Below are positions 1-9,584 of a stretch of DNA of 64,000 nt, piece by piece. Position 1 is the first letter of the stretch, and each line of letters begins with the position of its first letter. The notes under the pieces are model-generated. The model was not told where the DNA came from. It saw only the letters and a program-made list of their open reading frames with translations, and did no database searches. The stretch comes from Bradyrhizobiaceae bacterium (lineage in GTDB: Bacteria > Pseudomonadota > Alphaproteobacteria > Rhizobiales > Xanthobacteraceae), in NCBI GenBank assembly GCA_020544565.1, contig CP078014.1, forward strand, positions 874,574 through 938,573, given 5' to 3'. The translations under genes were made by a program, and so were the position numbers.

Positions 1-41
1 GCGACGCCACCAAGTTCCTTGAAAAAAACGCGAAGAGCTGA
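1..41 (+). CDS. acpP: Acyl carrier protein, C-terminal end (partial)
   Basis: Reading from base 3, the first bases encode DATKFLEKNAKS followed by TGA at 39-41. This matches the C-terminal tail usual for alphaproteobacterial acyl carrier protein, the phosphopantetheinylated carrier of fatty-acid synthesis. Only the last dozen residues are inside the window, so the Ser attachment site cannot be seen. The fabF gene directly downstream supports the call, since acpP-fabF is a common pair. Confidence 0.75.
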   Translation, partial: DATKFLEKNAKS

Positions 42-67
42 CGCTTAGGCTCTGCCACGACGACACG

Positions 68-100
68 CGGCGGGTTGTGATCGAACGACCCGCCGTCTTG
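68..100 (+). terminator. Hairpin between acpP and fabF (weak terminator or attenuator)
   Basis: An 8-bp inverted repeat, cggcgggt at 68-75 and acccgccg at 88-95, is followed by a short pyrimidine-rich stretch (tcttgctgtctt) without a real T-run. It may partly end acpP transcription, leaving acpP more abundant than fabF. Confidence 0.4.
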
Positions 101-187
101 CTGTCTTAGCTGCGATTTTGGTCGCGGTCTTGAGTTGCGTTTTGGCGTGGTGGAATCGGCGTTCGCGCTATTGGCCGGAGAGTGAAT

Positions 188-1453
188 ATGAGGCGGGTTG
201 TCGTCACGGGCCTGGGCATGGTGTCGCCGCTCGCCAACGGCGTCGAGCCGACCTGGAAACGCATTCTCAACGGCGACAGCGGTGCGAAACGCATCGAGAA
301 ATTCGACGTCTCCGACCTGACCTGTCAGATCGCCTGTATCGTTCCGCGCGGCGACGGCACCGACGGCACCTTCAATCCGGACGATTGGATGGAGCCGAAG
401 GAGCAGCGCAAGGTCGATGATTTCATCATCTTCGCCATGGCGGCGGCGACCCAGGCGCTCGACGACGCCAACTGGCATCCGTCCACCGAAGAAGAAAAGT
501 GCGCCACCGGCACCCTGATCGGCTCCGGCATCGGCGGCGTCGAGGGCATCGGCGACGCGGCTGTCCTGCTCAAGGAGCGTGGCCCCCGCAAGCTGTCGCC
601 GTTCTTCATCCCCGGCCGTCTTATCAATCTTGCCTCGGGCTATGTCTCGATCCGCCACGGCCTCAAGGGGCCGAATCATGCGGTGGTGACGGCGTGCTCC
701 ACCGGTGCCCACGCGATCGGCGACGCGAGCCGGCTGATCGCTTTCGGCGACGCCGACGTGATGGTGGCGGGCGGCGCGGAATCCGCCGTCAACCGTCTTG
801 CCATGGCCGGCTTCTGCGCGCTGCGCGCCATGGCCACCAAGTTCAACGACAACCCCACCATCGCCTCGCGCCCTTACGACAAGGATCGCGACGGCTTCGT
901 GATGGGCGAGGGCGCAGGCATCGTGGTGCTCGAGGAATACGAGCACGCCAGAAAGCGCGGCGCGAAGATTTACGCCGAGGTGGTCGGTTACGGCCTGTCG
1001 GGCGACGCCTTCCACATCACCGCGCCGGCGGAAGACGGCAACGGCGCCTATCGCTGCATGTCGGCGGCGATGAAGCGCGCCGGCATCACGGCAGCCGATA
1101 TCGATTACATCAACGCCCACGGCACCTCGACGCCGCTCGGCGACGAGATCGAACTGGGCGCGGCACAGCGGCTGCTCGGCGATGCAGCCCCGCGGGTGTC
1201 GATGTCGTCCACCAAGTCCTCGACCGGCCATCTGCTCGGCGCGGCCGGCGCGATCGAGGCGATTTTCTCGATCCTCGCGATTCGCGACAACGTCGCGCCG
1301 CCGACCATCAACCTCGACAATCCGTCGGTCGAAACCGCCATCGATCTCGTGCCTAAAAAGGCGCGGCAGCGGAAGATCGATGTGGCGCTGTCGAACTCGT
1401 TCGGATTCGGCGGCACCAATGCGTCGCTGATCGTCCGCCGTCTGGCCGACTGA
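188..1453 (+). CDS. fabF: Beta-ketoacyl-ACP synthase II
   Basis: This condensing enzyme extends acyl-ACP with malonyl-ACP in cytosolic fatty-acid synthesis. The 421-residue length fits KAS II. The thiolase-fold triad is complete: nucleophile Cys170 in VVTACSTGAH, His311 in INAHGTSTPLGD, and His348 in STKSSTGHLLGAAG. The start chosen is ATG 188, with GGAG at 177-180 seven bases upstream. A GTG at 182 would extend the protein by two residues but lies too close to that ribosome site. The gene follows acpP and precedes mltG on the same strand. Confidence 0.95.
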   Translation: MRRVVVTGLGMVSPLANGVEPTWKRILNGDSGAKRIEKFDVSDLTCQIACIVPRGDGTDGTFNPDDWMEPKEQRKVDDFIIFAMAAATQALDDANWHPSTEEEKCATGTLIGSGIGGVEGIGDAAVLLKERGPRKLSPFFIPGRLINLASGYVSIRHGLKGPNHAVVTACSTGAHAIGDASRLIAFGDADVMVAGGAESAVNRLAMAGFCALRAMATKFNDNPTIASRPYDKDRDGFVMGEGAGIVVLEEYEHARKRGAKIYAEVVGYGLSGDAFHITAPAEDGNGAYRCMSAAMKRAGITAADIDYINAHGTSTPLGDEIELGAAQRLLGDAAPRVSMSSTKSSTGHLLGAAGAIEAIFSILAIRDNVAPPTINLDNPSVETAIDLVPKKARQRKIDVALSNSFGFGGTNASLIVRRLAD

Positions 1454-1457
1454 CGCG

Positions 1458-1490
1458 CGGACGGTCGCAAAGCGCGGCCGTTCCGTCTTT
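1458..1490 (+). terminator. Possible weak terminator after fabF
   Basis: Just after the fabF stop, ggacgg and ccgttcc can pair around an inner cgc-aaa-gcg hairpin, followed by gtcttt. The pairing has a bulge and the T-run is short, so this is tentative. Between here and mltG (to 1735) I see no gene; an AT-rich patch (ccatattcggacataat, near 1650) could hold the mltG promoter. Confidence 0.3.
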
Positions 1491-1735
1491 CCCGTGCAAA
1501 TCGTGATCGCGCAACCTCATGGGATTGCCGTCATGTCGCGATTCCGCCGCGCGCACGTCCCTTCATGTCATTGCGGATGCGCCTTTGTTCGCCTACGAAT
1601 AGTGCCGTGGCTTGCTGTGGACTGAAGCCGGGGGACGTTTCCCCATTTTGCCATATTCGGACATAATTTCTCTCGCGGGCGCGCCTATAAGAAACCCGAA
1701 CAACGGCACGCCCCGCCAGAACTCAGGTTGCCTTG

Positions 1736-3079
1736 ATGAGCCAGAGACCTCCGATATCGCCCCGAAGTCCGCGCGCGGCGCTCGAGCCCGAGCAGGTGCC
1801 GCAGCCGCCGAAGCATTCGCGGCGCGCGCGCAATCCTTTCGTCATCGTCGGCAACGCCATCATCACTGTCCTCATCATCGCGATGATCGGAGCAGGCGCG
1901 CTGTTCTACTACGGCCGTCAGGTCATCGAGGCCAAGGGACCGCTGACCGAAGACAAGGTCGTCAACATTCCGCCGCGCGCAGGCATGACCGATATCGGCG
2001 ACATCCTGCAGAAGGCCGGCGTCATCACCGCCGACCGCTGGACCTTCATCGGCAGCGTGATTGCCCTCAACGCGCGCGCGGGGCTGAAATCGGGCGAATA
2101 CCTGTTCCAGAAGAACGCCAGTCTGCGCGACGTCATCAACACCATCGTCGAAGGCAAGGTGGTGCAGCATGCCTTCACCATCCCCGAGGGCTTGACCTCC
2201 GAACAGATCGTGTCGCGGATTCAGGACAGCGATATCTTCAACGGCTCGATCAAGGAGCAGCCGCGCGAGGGCACGCTGTTGCCCGACACCTATAACTTCC
2301 CGCGCGGCACGCCGCGCGATCAGGTGGTCCAGCGCATGCAGCAGGCGCAGAAGCGCGTGGTCGCCGATGTGTGGGCGCGCCGTAACCCGGACATTCCGGT
2401 GCGCACGCCGGAGCAACTCGTGATCCTCGCCTCCATCGTCGAGAAGGAAACCGGCAAGGCCGACGAGCGCAGCCGCGTCGCCGCGGTGTTCGCCAATCGC
2501 CTGCGCCAGAAGATCAAGCTGCAGTCGGACCCCACCATCATCTATGGCCTCGTCGGCGGCCGGGGCACGCTGGGCCGGCCGATCAAGCGCAGCGAGATCC
2601 AGCAGCCGTCGCCCTACAACACCTATGTGATCGACGGCCTGCCGCCCGGACCGATCGCCAATCCGGGCCGCGCCTCGCTCGAGGCCACCGCCAATCCGGC
2701 GCGCACCCGCGACCTGTTCTTCGTCGCCGACGGCACCGGTGGTCACGTCTTCACCGAGACTTACGACCAGCATCAGAAGAACGTCGGCAAGCTGCGCAGC
2801 CTCGAGCGCCAGCAGCAGAACGACACGGTGGACGTGGACGATCAGCCGGCCGCGGCGCCGCCCGCGCCGTCCGCTCCCGCATCGACCGCCCCGGCCGCGG
2901 GCGCACCCAAGGCGACGCCCAAAGCGGCTCCGAAGGCCGCGCCGAAGGGATCGGCCAAGGGCGCATCCCACGCCCCGGCCAGCATCATGGCGGAGCCGTC
3001 CACCGGCAGCACGGCCGCGGCGCGCAGGCGGGTGGCGAAGCCGGCCCCGGCGGCCGCCGAGCCTGCCGAGGACGAATAG
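1736..3079 (+). CDS. mltG: Endolytic murein transglycosylase MltG
   Basis: MltG cleaves nascent peptidoglycan at the outer face of the inner membrane and is thought to terminate glycan chains. The protein has 447 residues from ATG 1736; a TTG three bases earlier is less likely. A cytosolic N-terminus precedes one membrane segment (about residues 34-59), then the YceG-like domain. Catalytic Glu236 lies in LASIVEKETGKADERSRVA. The last 80 or so residues form an Ala/Pro/Lys-rich low-complexity tail often seen in rhizobial versions. It sits between fabF and yicC-gmk. Confidence 0.93.
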   Translation: MSQRPPISPRSPRAALEPEQVPQPPKHSRRARNPFVIVGNAIITVLIIAMIGAGALFYYGRQVIEAKGPLTEDKVVNIPPRAGMTDIGDILQKAGVITADRWTFIGSVIALNARAGLKSGEYLFQKNASLRDVINTIVEGKVVQHAFTIPEGLTSEQIVSRIQDSDIFNGSIKEQPREGTLLPDTYNFPRGTPRDQVVQRMQQAQKRVVADVWARRNPDIPVRTPEQLVILASIVEKETGKADERSRVAAVFANRLRQKIKLQSDPTIIYGLVGGRGTLGRPIKRSEIQQPSPYNTYVIDGLPPGPIANPGRASLEATANPARTRDLFFVADGTGGHVFTETYDQHQKNVGKLRSLERQQQNDTVDVDDQPAAAPPAPSAPASTAPAAGAPKATPKAAPKAAPKGSAKGASHAPASIMAEPSTGSTAAARRRVAKPAPAAAEPAEDE

Positions 3080-3177
3080 CCCGCACGCGCGCATCGCGGT
3101 CTTCCGGCCTTGCGTGCGCGGCTGAATTCGGGGACAAGCGGGCACCGTCTCAGCCTTACTAAGGAGCAAGTTTTGCG

Positions 3178-4065
3178 ATGGCGTTGTCGAGCATGACCGG
3201 CTTTGCGAGGAGCCACGGCACCAGCGGGCCTTATGTGTTCGAATGGGAATTGAAGTCCGTCAATGCCAAGGGCTTCGACTTCCGCATGCGGCTGCCGCCG
3301 GGCTGGGACGAGATCGAGCCCGTCGCCCGCAAGCGCGCCGCCGAGATGCTGTCGCGCGGCACCGTCTACGCCAATCTCACCGTCAAGCGCACCGGCGCGG
3401 CCTCGGTGGTGCGCGTCAACGACGAGGTGCTGGCCTCGATCCTCAAGGTCGCCGCCGAGATCACGCAGAAGACCGATGCGGTCGCGCCGAGCGTCGACGG
3501 CCTGATCGCGATCAAGGGCGTGATCGAGGTGGTGGAGCCGGAAAGCGACGAGGCGGAGTTGGCCGCTGCTCGCGCGGCCGTCACCGCCGCGTTCGAGCGC
3601 GCGTTGCAGGGGCTGATCGACATGCGCCGCCGCGAAGGCGTGACGCTCGGCCAGATCCTGTCGCAGCGCATGGACGATATCGAACGTCTGGCCGCGCGCG
3701 CCGAAGCCGCGCCGGGCCGCAAGCCGGAGGCGATCCGCGCGCGCATCGCCGAGCAGGTCGCGACGCTGCTCGATGCCTCGGACCGCTTCGATCAGGACCG
3801 GCTCAGCCAGGAAGCGATCATGATCGCGACCCGCGCCGACATCCGCGAGGAGCTTGACCGTATCGCCTCGCACATCGCCCAGGCGCGCGAACTGATCGGG
3901 ACGGGCGGCCCGGTCGGGCGGCGGCTCGATTTTCTCGCGCAGGAATTCAACCGCGAGGTCAACACCACCTGCTCGAAGTCGAACGACATCGAGCTGACCA
4001 ACATCGGCCTCGAGATGAAGAATGTGGTCGAGCAGTTCCGCGAGCAGGTTCAGAATCTGGAATAG
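3178..4065 (+). CDS. yicC: YicC/YloC family endoribonuclease
   Basis: This is a 295-residue member of the YicC/YloC family; some members are reported endoribonucleases acting on small RNAs and mRNA. The N-terminus begins SSMTGFARS, the family signature. The C-terminal half keeps the conserved stretch from GGPVGRRLDFLAQEFNREVN to NTTCSKSNDIELTNIGLEMK. AAGGAG lies about 11 bases before ATG 3178. It is followed by gmk, the usual neighbour. The cellular target in this organism cannot be read from sequence. Confidence 0.9.
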   Translation: MALSSMTGFARSHGTSGPYVFEWELKSVNAKGFDFRMRLPPGWDEIEPVARKRAAEMLSRGTVYANLTVKRTGAASVVRVNDEVLASILKVAAEITQKTDAVAPSVDGLIAIKGVIEVVEPESDEAELAAARAAVTAAFERALQGLIDMRRREGVTLGQILSQRMDDIERLAARAEAAPGRKPEAIRARIAEQVATLLDASDRFDQDRLSQEAIMIATRADIREELDRIASHIAQARELIGTGGPVGRRLDFLAQEFNREVNTTCSKSNDIELTNIGLEMKNVVEQFREQVQNLE

Positions 4066-4123
4066 CGTTCGGCGCAGGGCCGGTCGGGCCGGGCTGGTGG
4101 GGAAAGCATTGGGGATCGCGGTC

Positions 4124-4780
4124 ATGGGTATCAGCGGCAGCTTGCAGGGCGTCGACCGGCGCGGACTGATGTTCGTGCTGTCGTCGCCGTCGGGCGCGGG
4201 CAAGTCCACGCTGGCGCGGATGCTGATCGAGCGGATGCCGGCGCTGCGCATGTCGGTGTCGGTGACCACGCGGCGGATGCGTCCGGGCGAGATCGACGGC
4301 ACGGATTATCATTTCATCGACAAGGCGGCGTTCGACGCGATGGTCGCCAATGGCGAACTGCTCGAACATGCGTCGGTGTTCGATCATCATTACGGCACGC
4401 CGCGCAAGCCGGTGGAAGCGGCGCTGGCCGGCGGGCAGGACGTGCTGTTCGATATCGACTGGCAGGGCACCCAGCAACTGCGCGAGAAGGCGCGCGGCGA
4501 CGTGGTCAGCGTCTTCATCCTGCCGCCGTCCGCGGCCGATCTGGAACGGCGGCTGCACACCCGCGCCCAGGATTCCGCCGAGGTCATTCGCGGCCGCATG
4601 AACCGTGCCAGCCACGAATTGAGCCACTGGGCGGAATACGACTACGTCGTCACCAACAACCAGCTCGATTCCGCCTACAGCGAGGTGGAATTCATCCTCA
4701 AGGCCGAGCGGCTCAAGCGCGAGCGTCAGACCGGCCTGTCGGCGTTCGTGCGCGAGCTGCAGAAGCAGCTCGAGCCGTAA
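4124..4780 (+). CDS. gmk: Guanylate kinase
   Basis: Guanylate kinase phosphorylates GMP to GDP with ATP. The P-loop SSPSGAGKS is near residue 20, and the GMP-binding region contains SVTTRRMRPGEIDGTDYHF. I chose ATG 4124 (218 residues, normal length); the same frame runs open back to 4022, overlapping yicC, but that extension has no family resemblance. The gene follows yicC and converges on the next minus-strand gene. Confidence 0.94.
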   Translation: MGISGSLQGVDRRGLMFVLSSPSGAGKSTLARMLIERMPALRMSVSVTTRRMRPGEIDGTDYHFIDKAAFDAMVANGELLEHASVFDHHYGTPRKPVEAALAGGQDVLFDIDWQGTQQLREKARGDVVSVFILPPSAADLERRLHTRAQDSAEVIRGRMNRASHELSHWAEYDYVVTNNQLDSAYSEVEFILKAERLKRERQTGLSAFVRELQKQLEP

Positions 4781-4816
4781 CGCGCGTCGCGACGGCCGCG
4801 CGCGCTCGCGCAACCC

Positions 4817-5761
4817 TCACGCGGTCTGATCGCGCGTCGAGCGCAGCAGTGTCTCGATCTCATCGATGCGGTGATCCTGCTCCGGCGCGATCCGGTGACG
4901 CGGCTCGCGGCTCGCCTGCGCGTCGAACGGACGCGCGGGCTGGCTCCTGACCCGGTGGTCGCGTGGCGCATCGAGGGGGGAGGCGGCGATATCCCATATC
5001 GGCCGCCTGTCGGCCGGAGCGGCAGCCGTCCGTCGCCGCCAGATATATTTGAACAGCACGCTGGCGGACACTGCGAGCAGCGCCAGCGCCAGCGTCACCG
5101 CAATGAGCAGCATGCGGAACGGGCTCAGCACGTCATCATGTACGGCCTGAGCTGCGGGAGCGGCATGATCGGTGGCAACAGCGGCCGGTGCTGGCGTCGC
5201 TGCTGCGACCTGCATGCGGGGAGCGGGTGCGGTCGCCTGCGCCACACGCGTATCGGCCGCGGCGCCGGTGGGCCATCGCCCGGCGATGGTGGTGTCGCGC
5301 TGCGGATCCGCAGCCGCGCTCGCGGCGGATGGCGGGTTGTCGGTCCACGGCGAAGCCGCCTGCGACGGTTGCTCCGGCAGCGGCGGCCAGGTGGTCTCGG
5401 CCAGCGCGTGCTGGTCGTCGTCTGCCGCGGTCAGTTCGGCATGCGCATTGTCGACCGCCGCAGCGCGGGCGGCTTTTGCTTTCGGCTTCGCCGGCGTGGT
5501 GGTCGGCATCGCGGCGTCACTGGCCGGAGCAGCGGCCGCCTTGTTGCCGGCGCGGGCGACTTCATCGGCGAGATACCAGCACTTGCGCTTGGTGCCTTTC
5601 TCCACGCGGTAGTACCAGTGAGCGCCGGCCGGCGTCGCGCCCTTGGGCGCCGACAGGCACTCGTCCGCGGCGCGGGCCGGACCGGCCGATAACGCGGCGA
5701 GGCCGATGGCGGCGCAGCCGACGAGAGTGCCCAGGGCAATTGCAGTGGTGCGGTTTGACAT
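4817..5761 (-). CDS. Hypothetical secreted, membrane-anchored protein
   Basis: The protein has 314 residues. The start at 5761 is supported by AGGGGG upstream, although the frame stays open further back. A signal peptide (to about residue 37, ending GPARAADE) leads into a compact Cys- and Trp-containing region (ECLSAPKG, HWYYRVEKGTKRKCWYL). A long Ala/Pro-rich low-complexity stretch follows, then a single membrane helix near residues 220-245 (MLLIAVTLALALLAVSASVL) and a charged cytosolic tail. The short N-terminal domain is a pattern I associate with rhizobial exported proteins. No catalytic motif is visible. Confidence 0.7.
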   Translation of the reverse strand: MSNRTTAIALGTLVGCAAIGLAALSAGPARAADECLSAPKGATPAGAHWYYRVEKGTKRKCWYLADEVARAGNKAAAAPASDAAMPTTTPAKPKAKAARAAAVDNAHAELTAADDDQHALAETTWPPLPEQPSQAASPWTDNPPSAASAAADPQRDTTIAGRWPTGAAADTRVAQATAPAPRMQVAAATPAPAAVATDHAAPAAQAVHDDVLSPFRMLLIAVTLALALLAVSASVLFKYIWRRRTAAAPADRRPIWDIAASPLDAPRDHRVRSQPARPFDAQASREPRHRIAPEQDHRIDEIETLLRSTRDQTA

Positions 5762-5918
5762 TCTGTCCCCCTTACGCAACACGAACGTTGCGACACAACG
5801 CATTCCGCCGGACGTTCTGCGGGACAAGTTGGGTTGGAATGAGCCGCAAATCCGGACAGGCTGAGGCTTCATTCGGGCGCGGGAACCGGCGCGGCGGCGC
5901 ACACTCAGGGGACAAACC

Positions 5919-6602
5919 GTGATTCCGTGGAACCTGCTGGATACCGCGCAAATCCCCGGCGGCGGCGAACTGCGCCTGATGCGGCGCGGCGCGGAATTCT
6001 CCATCAGGCTCGGCCAGAACGAACTGATGAACAGCCGCCTCAGCGGTTCGGAGCAGGCGCTGGCAACGCTCACCTGCGAGCGACTGCGGGGATGCGCCGG
6101 GCCGCGTCTTCTGATCGGCGGCCTCGGCATGGGCTTTACGCTACGCGCAGCCTTGTCCGCGCTCGGCGCCGATGCGCGGATCACCGTCGCCGAACTGGTG
6201 CCTGAAGTTGTCGCATGGGCGCGCGGGCCGATGGCGGAGGTGTTCGCCGGATGTCTGGACGATCCGCGCGTCAGCGTGCGCGAACAGGATGTCGGCCTCG
6301 TGATCCGCGACGGCCGGGCGGCGTTCGACGCGATCCTGCTCGATGTCGATAACGGCCCGGAAGGATTGAGCCGCGAGGCCAACGACGCGCTCTACGATGC
6401 GCGCGGCCTCGCTAGCGCGCACCGGGCGCTGCGTCCTGGCGGGGTGCTGGCGGTGTGGTCGTCGGGGCCGGACCCGCGCTTCACCCAGCGGCTGCGCCGG
6501 GCCGGTTTCGATGTCGACGAAATCAACACGCGCGCCAACGGCAAACGCGGTGGCGCGCGTCATGTCATCTGGATGGCGACGCGGCTCAGTTCGTCAGCAT
6601 GA
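5919..6602 (+). CDS. Spermidine-synthase-like methyltransferase-fold protein
   Basis: The 227-residue protein has a Rossmann-type glycine motif (LLIGGLGMGFTLRAAL) and an acidic motif DAILLDVDNGPEGL, as in spermidine synthases and related enzymes. The start is GTG 5919 with AGGGGA seven bases before it. It is shorter than true spermidine synthases and lacks their N-terminal beta domain, so polyamine synthesis is not assured. Its 3' end overlaps the convergent alcohol dehydrogenase gene by 17 bases. Confidence 0.75.
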   Translation: MIPWNLLDTAQIPGGGELRLMRRGAEFSIRLGQNELMNSRLSGSEQALATLTCERLRGCAGPRLLIGGLGMGFTLRAALSALGADARITVAELVPEVVAWARGPMAEVFAGCLDDPRVSVREQDVGLVIRDGRAAFDAILLDVDNGPEGLSREANDALYDARGLASAHRALRPGGVLAVWSSGPDPRFTQRLRRAGFDVDEINTRANGKRGGARHVIWMATRLSSSA

Positions 6603-7644
6603 TGCGGCCGACCACCTTGCCGGCGCGCAACTGATCGATCCACTTCTGCACGTCGCCCATCGGCTCTTCCTTCATCGGCGTCGGCTTGACCTTGCCGGCG
6701 CGGGCCAGCGCCATCAGCTCCTGCGCTTCCGCCAGCGTCCCGGTCATGAAGCCCTCGATGGTCATGCGCTTGTAGATCCACTGCACCATCGGCAGGTTGA
6801 AGTTGCCGCCCATCAGGCCGGAGATCACGATCTTGCCGCCGCGTGCCAGCACGCCCATGGCGAACGCCATCGATTTTTCATTGCCGGCGAAATCGACCAC
6901 CTCGTCGAAGCCGCCGTCGGTCTCCTTGAGGATGCGCTTGACGATGTCCGGCTCGGACGGGTCGTAGGCCATCGCCGCGCCGTTCTTGAGCGCGCTCTCG
7001 CGCGCGGAGGCGCTGAGGTCGGCGACGGTGACCGGCTGCTTGAACATCGCTTGCGCCAGCGAGACGCCCATCATGCCGACGCCGCCGAGGCCGATCAGCA
7101 GCAGGTTGCGCTGGCGCGGACGATCGACGAGGCGCTTGAGCGCGCCATAGGCGGTGATGCCGGAGCACATCAGGGTCGCGGCGGTGTCGACCGGCACCGG
7201 ATCGTATTCGAGCAGGTACTTCTCGTCCGGCACCAGCACGTGGCTGGCGAAGCCGCCGTCGATCGACACGCCGAGGAAGCGGTTGCGCGCGCACAGGTTC
7301 TCGTCGCCGGCGAGGCAGTCGCGGCACTTGCCGCAGCCGATCCACGGGAACACCGCGCGCTTCTTGCCGATCAGCGACTTGTCGGCGTCGGGGCCGACCT
7401 CGTCGACCACGCCGGCGATCTCGTGGCCGAGGGTGAACGGCAGCGTCATGCCGCGCGTGGTGTCGAGCCTCTTGCCGTTGCCGAGATCGGCATAGCCGTC
7501 CTGGATGTGGAGGTCGGAGTGGCACAGGCCGCAGCGCTCGATGCGGACCAGAACCTCGCGGCCCTGGGGCTTCGGGGTCTCGACGATGGTTTCGCACAGC
7601 GGAGCATCGAACTTGACGAGAGACTGGCGGCGCATCTGGGCCAT
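6586..7644 (-). CDS. Zinc-dependent alcohol dehydrogenase
   Basis: This is a 352-residue medium-chain dehydrogenase. Catalytic zinc ligands are in RCGLCHSDLH and LGHEIAGVV. The structural zinc site is the four-Cys GCGKCRDCLAGDENLC. The NAD(P)-binding loop is LIGLGGVGMMG. It lies 13 bases after rsmA on the same strand, so it may be the last gene of the lptG-lptD-surA-pdxA-rsmA run, although the function is unrelated. The substrate cannot be told from sequence. Confidence 0.88.
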   Translation of the reverse strand: MAQMRRQSLVKFDAPLCETIVETPKPQGREVLVRIERCGLCHSDLHIQDGYADLGNGKRLDTTRGMTLPFTLGHEIAGVVDEVGPDADKSLIGKKRAVFPWIGCGKCRDCLAGDENLCARNRFLGVSIDGGFASHVLVPDEKYLLEYDPVPVDTAATLMCSGITAYGALKRLVDRPRQRNLLLIGLGGVGMMGVSLAQAMFKQPVTVADLSASARESALKNGAAMAYDPSEPDIVKRILKETDGGFDEVVDFAGNEKSMAFAMGVLARGGKIVISGLMGGNFNLPMVQWIYKRMTIEGFMTGTLAEAQELMALARAGKVKPTPMKEEPMGDVQKWIDQLRAGKVVGRIMLTN

Positions 7645-7657
7645 AGGGCTTTCTCCG

Positions 7658-8524
7658 TTACGGTGTTTTTGCTTTTGCCGCTGTTATATCCGTCAATTCG
7701 CGCGCCATGGCAACAAAGCCCGCGATCGGGATGGTTTCGGCGCGACGGGTCGACTCGATGCCGGCGGCGGCCGCGAGACGCGCGGGATCGACGCCGAGCG
7801 ATTTCAGGCTCTGGCGCAGCATCTTGCGGCGCTGGCCGAAGGCCGCCGCTGCTACGCGCTCCAGCGCCCGGCGGTCGCACGGCTCCGGAGCCGCGCGCGG
7901 GATCAGCCGCACCACCGAGGAGGTGACCTTGGGCGGCGGCACGAAAGCGCCGGGGGCGATGTCAAACAGGATGCGGGTCTCGGCGCGCCAGTTGGCCAGC
8001 ACGCCGAGGCGGCCATAGGCGTCGTCGTTCTCCCGGGCGACGATGCGCTCGGCGACCTCGCGCTGAAACATCAGCACCATCATGTCGTACCATGGCGGCC
8101 ACGGCTCGGCGCACAGCCAGTCGATCAGCAACACGGTGGCGATGTTGTAGGGCAGGTTGGCGACGATTTTCGCGCGCGCGCCATCGAGATAGGGACGGGG
8201 GTCGAAGGTCGTCGCATCGTCGTTGACGATGGTCAGCCGGCCGGGATAGCGCGCGGCGATTTCCTCAAGCGCGGGAATGGCGCGGGCGTCGCGCTCGACC
8301 GCGATGACGCGGCGGACGTTCTGCGCGAGCAAGGCGCGTGTCAGCCCGCCGGGGCCGGGGCCGATTTCGACAATCGTGGCGTCCTCCAGCGGCGCGGCGG
8401 CGCGCGCGATCCGCGAGGTCAGGTTGAGGTCGAGCAGGAAGTTCTGGCCGAGCGATTTGCGGGCGGACAGCTCGAAGCGGCGGATGACGTCACTGAGCGG
8501 CGGCAGATCGTCGATGGCGCTCAT
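7658..8524 (-). CDS. rsmA: 16S rRNA dimethyladenosine transferase (RsmA/KsgA)
   Basis: RsmA dimethylates two adjacent adenosines near the 3' end of 16S rRNA, a late step of small-subunit assembly. SAM-binding motif I is [16 protein letters not shown], and the NLPYN motif of adenine methyltransferases is present ([14 protein letters not shown]). At 288 residues it is full length. Its ATG overlaps the pdxA stop by four bases (ATGA), so the two are probably translationally coupled. Confidence 0.95.
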   Translation of the reverse strand: MSAIDDLPPLSDVIRRFELSARKSLGQNFLLDLNLTSRIARAAAPLEDATIVEIGPGPGGLTRALLAQNVRRVIAVERDARAIPALEEIAARYPGRLTIVNDDATTFDPRPYLDGARAKIVANLPYNIATVLLIDWLCAEPWPPWYDMMVLMFQREVAERIVARENDDAYGRLGVLANWRAETRILFDIAPGAFVPPPKVTSSVVRLIPRAAPEPCDRRALERVAAAAFGQRRKMLRQSLKSLGVDPARLAAAAGIESTRRAETIPIAGFVAMARELTDITAAKAKTP

Positions 8525-9525
8525 GCGGGCGAGGCCGCCGCCATGCGCGCGGCGAGGCGCAGCGCCGCGATCAGGCTCGACGGATTGGCCCGCCCGCTGC
8601 CGGCGATGTCGAACGCGGTGCCGTGGTCCGGCGAGGTGCGGATGAAGGGCAGGCCGAGGGTGACATTGACGCCGTCGTCGAAGGCGATGGTCTTGATCGG
8701 GATCAGCGCCTGATCGTGATACATGCAGATCGCGCAGTCATAGGTTGCCCGCGCGGCGGGGTGGAACATGGTGTCGGCGGGCAGCGGGCCGCGCACGTCG
8801 AGCCCTTCGCCGCGCAGCGTGGCGATGGCGGGCGCGATGATCGACTGGTCCTCGTCGCCGAGCGCGCCGTCCTCGCCGGCATGGGGGTTGAGGCCGGATA
8901 TCGCGAGGCGCGGCCGGGCGATGCCGAGTTTGGCTTGCAGATCGGCCGCGACGATGCGCGCGGTCTTGACGATCAGCTCGCTGGTCAATTGCGCGATGGC
9001 GTCGCGCAGCGCGAGGTGGATGGTGACCGGCACCACCGCAAGCTCCGGCGACCACAGCATCATCACCGGATGCGGCACCGCGCCGATGGCGCCGGCGAGC
9101 TGCGCCAGGAATTCGGTGTGGCCGGGATGCGAGAAGCCGGCGCGGTAGAGCACGCTTTTCGCGATCGGGTTGGTGACCAGCGCGCTGGCGCGGCCTTCGA
9201 CCACGTCGGCCACGGCGTGGCGGATGGCGGCGATGGCGCTCGGCGCGCTGCTGTCGTCGGGCTCGCCGGGACGGGCCGTGGTGCGCACGCCACTTGCGAC
9301 CACCGGCAAGGCGTCGGGGAACGCGCCGGCCGTCTCAGCTGCTTCGATGTCGGCGAAGGGGATGTCCCATCCGAGATGGCGCGCGCGCGCGGCCATGAAG
9401 GCGCTGTCGCCGATCAGGTAGAAGGCGGGCAGCGCCAGTTCGCGGCGTTTCATCCACGCGGCGATGGCGATATCGGGGCCGATGCCCGCCGGCTCGCCGA
9501 TGGTCAGCGCAAGGGGTTTGCTCAT
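8521..9525 (-). CDS. pdxA: 4-hydroxythreonine-4-phosphate dehydrogenase
   Basis: PdxA oxidises 4-phosphohydroxy-threonine in vitamin B6 synthesis. The 334-residue length is typical, starting [18 protein letters not shown], the family N-terminus. Other family blocks are [11 protein letters not shown] and [12 protein letters not shown]. The frame stays open upstream into surA, but that extension is antisense-like noise. It sits between surA and rsmA, as in many alphaproteobacteria. Confidence 0.94.
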   Translation of the reverse strand: MSKPLALTIGEPAGIGPDIAIAAWMKRRELALPAFYLIGDSAFMAARARHLGWDIPFADIEAAETAGAFPDALPVVASGVRTTARPGEPDDSSAPSAIAAIRHAVADVVEGRASALVTNPIAKSVLYRAGFSHPGHTEFLAQLAGAIGAVPHPVMMLWSPELAVVPVTIHLALRDAIAQLTSELIVKTARIVAADLQAKLGIARPRLAISGLNPHAGEDGALGDEDQSIIAPAIATLRGEGLDVRGPLPADTMFHPAARATYDCAICMYHDQALIPIKTIAFDDGVNVTLGLPFIRTSPDHGTAFDIAGSGRANPSSLIAALRLAARMAAASPA

Positions 9526-9584
9526 GACGGCCGCGCCGCTGCTCCCGGGGTTGCCAAGGACATGAGCATGGTCACGGGCATGAT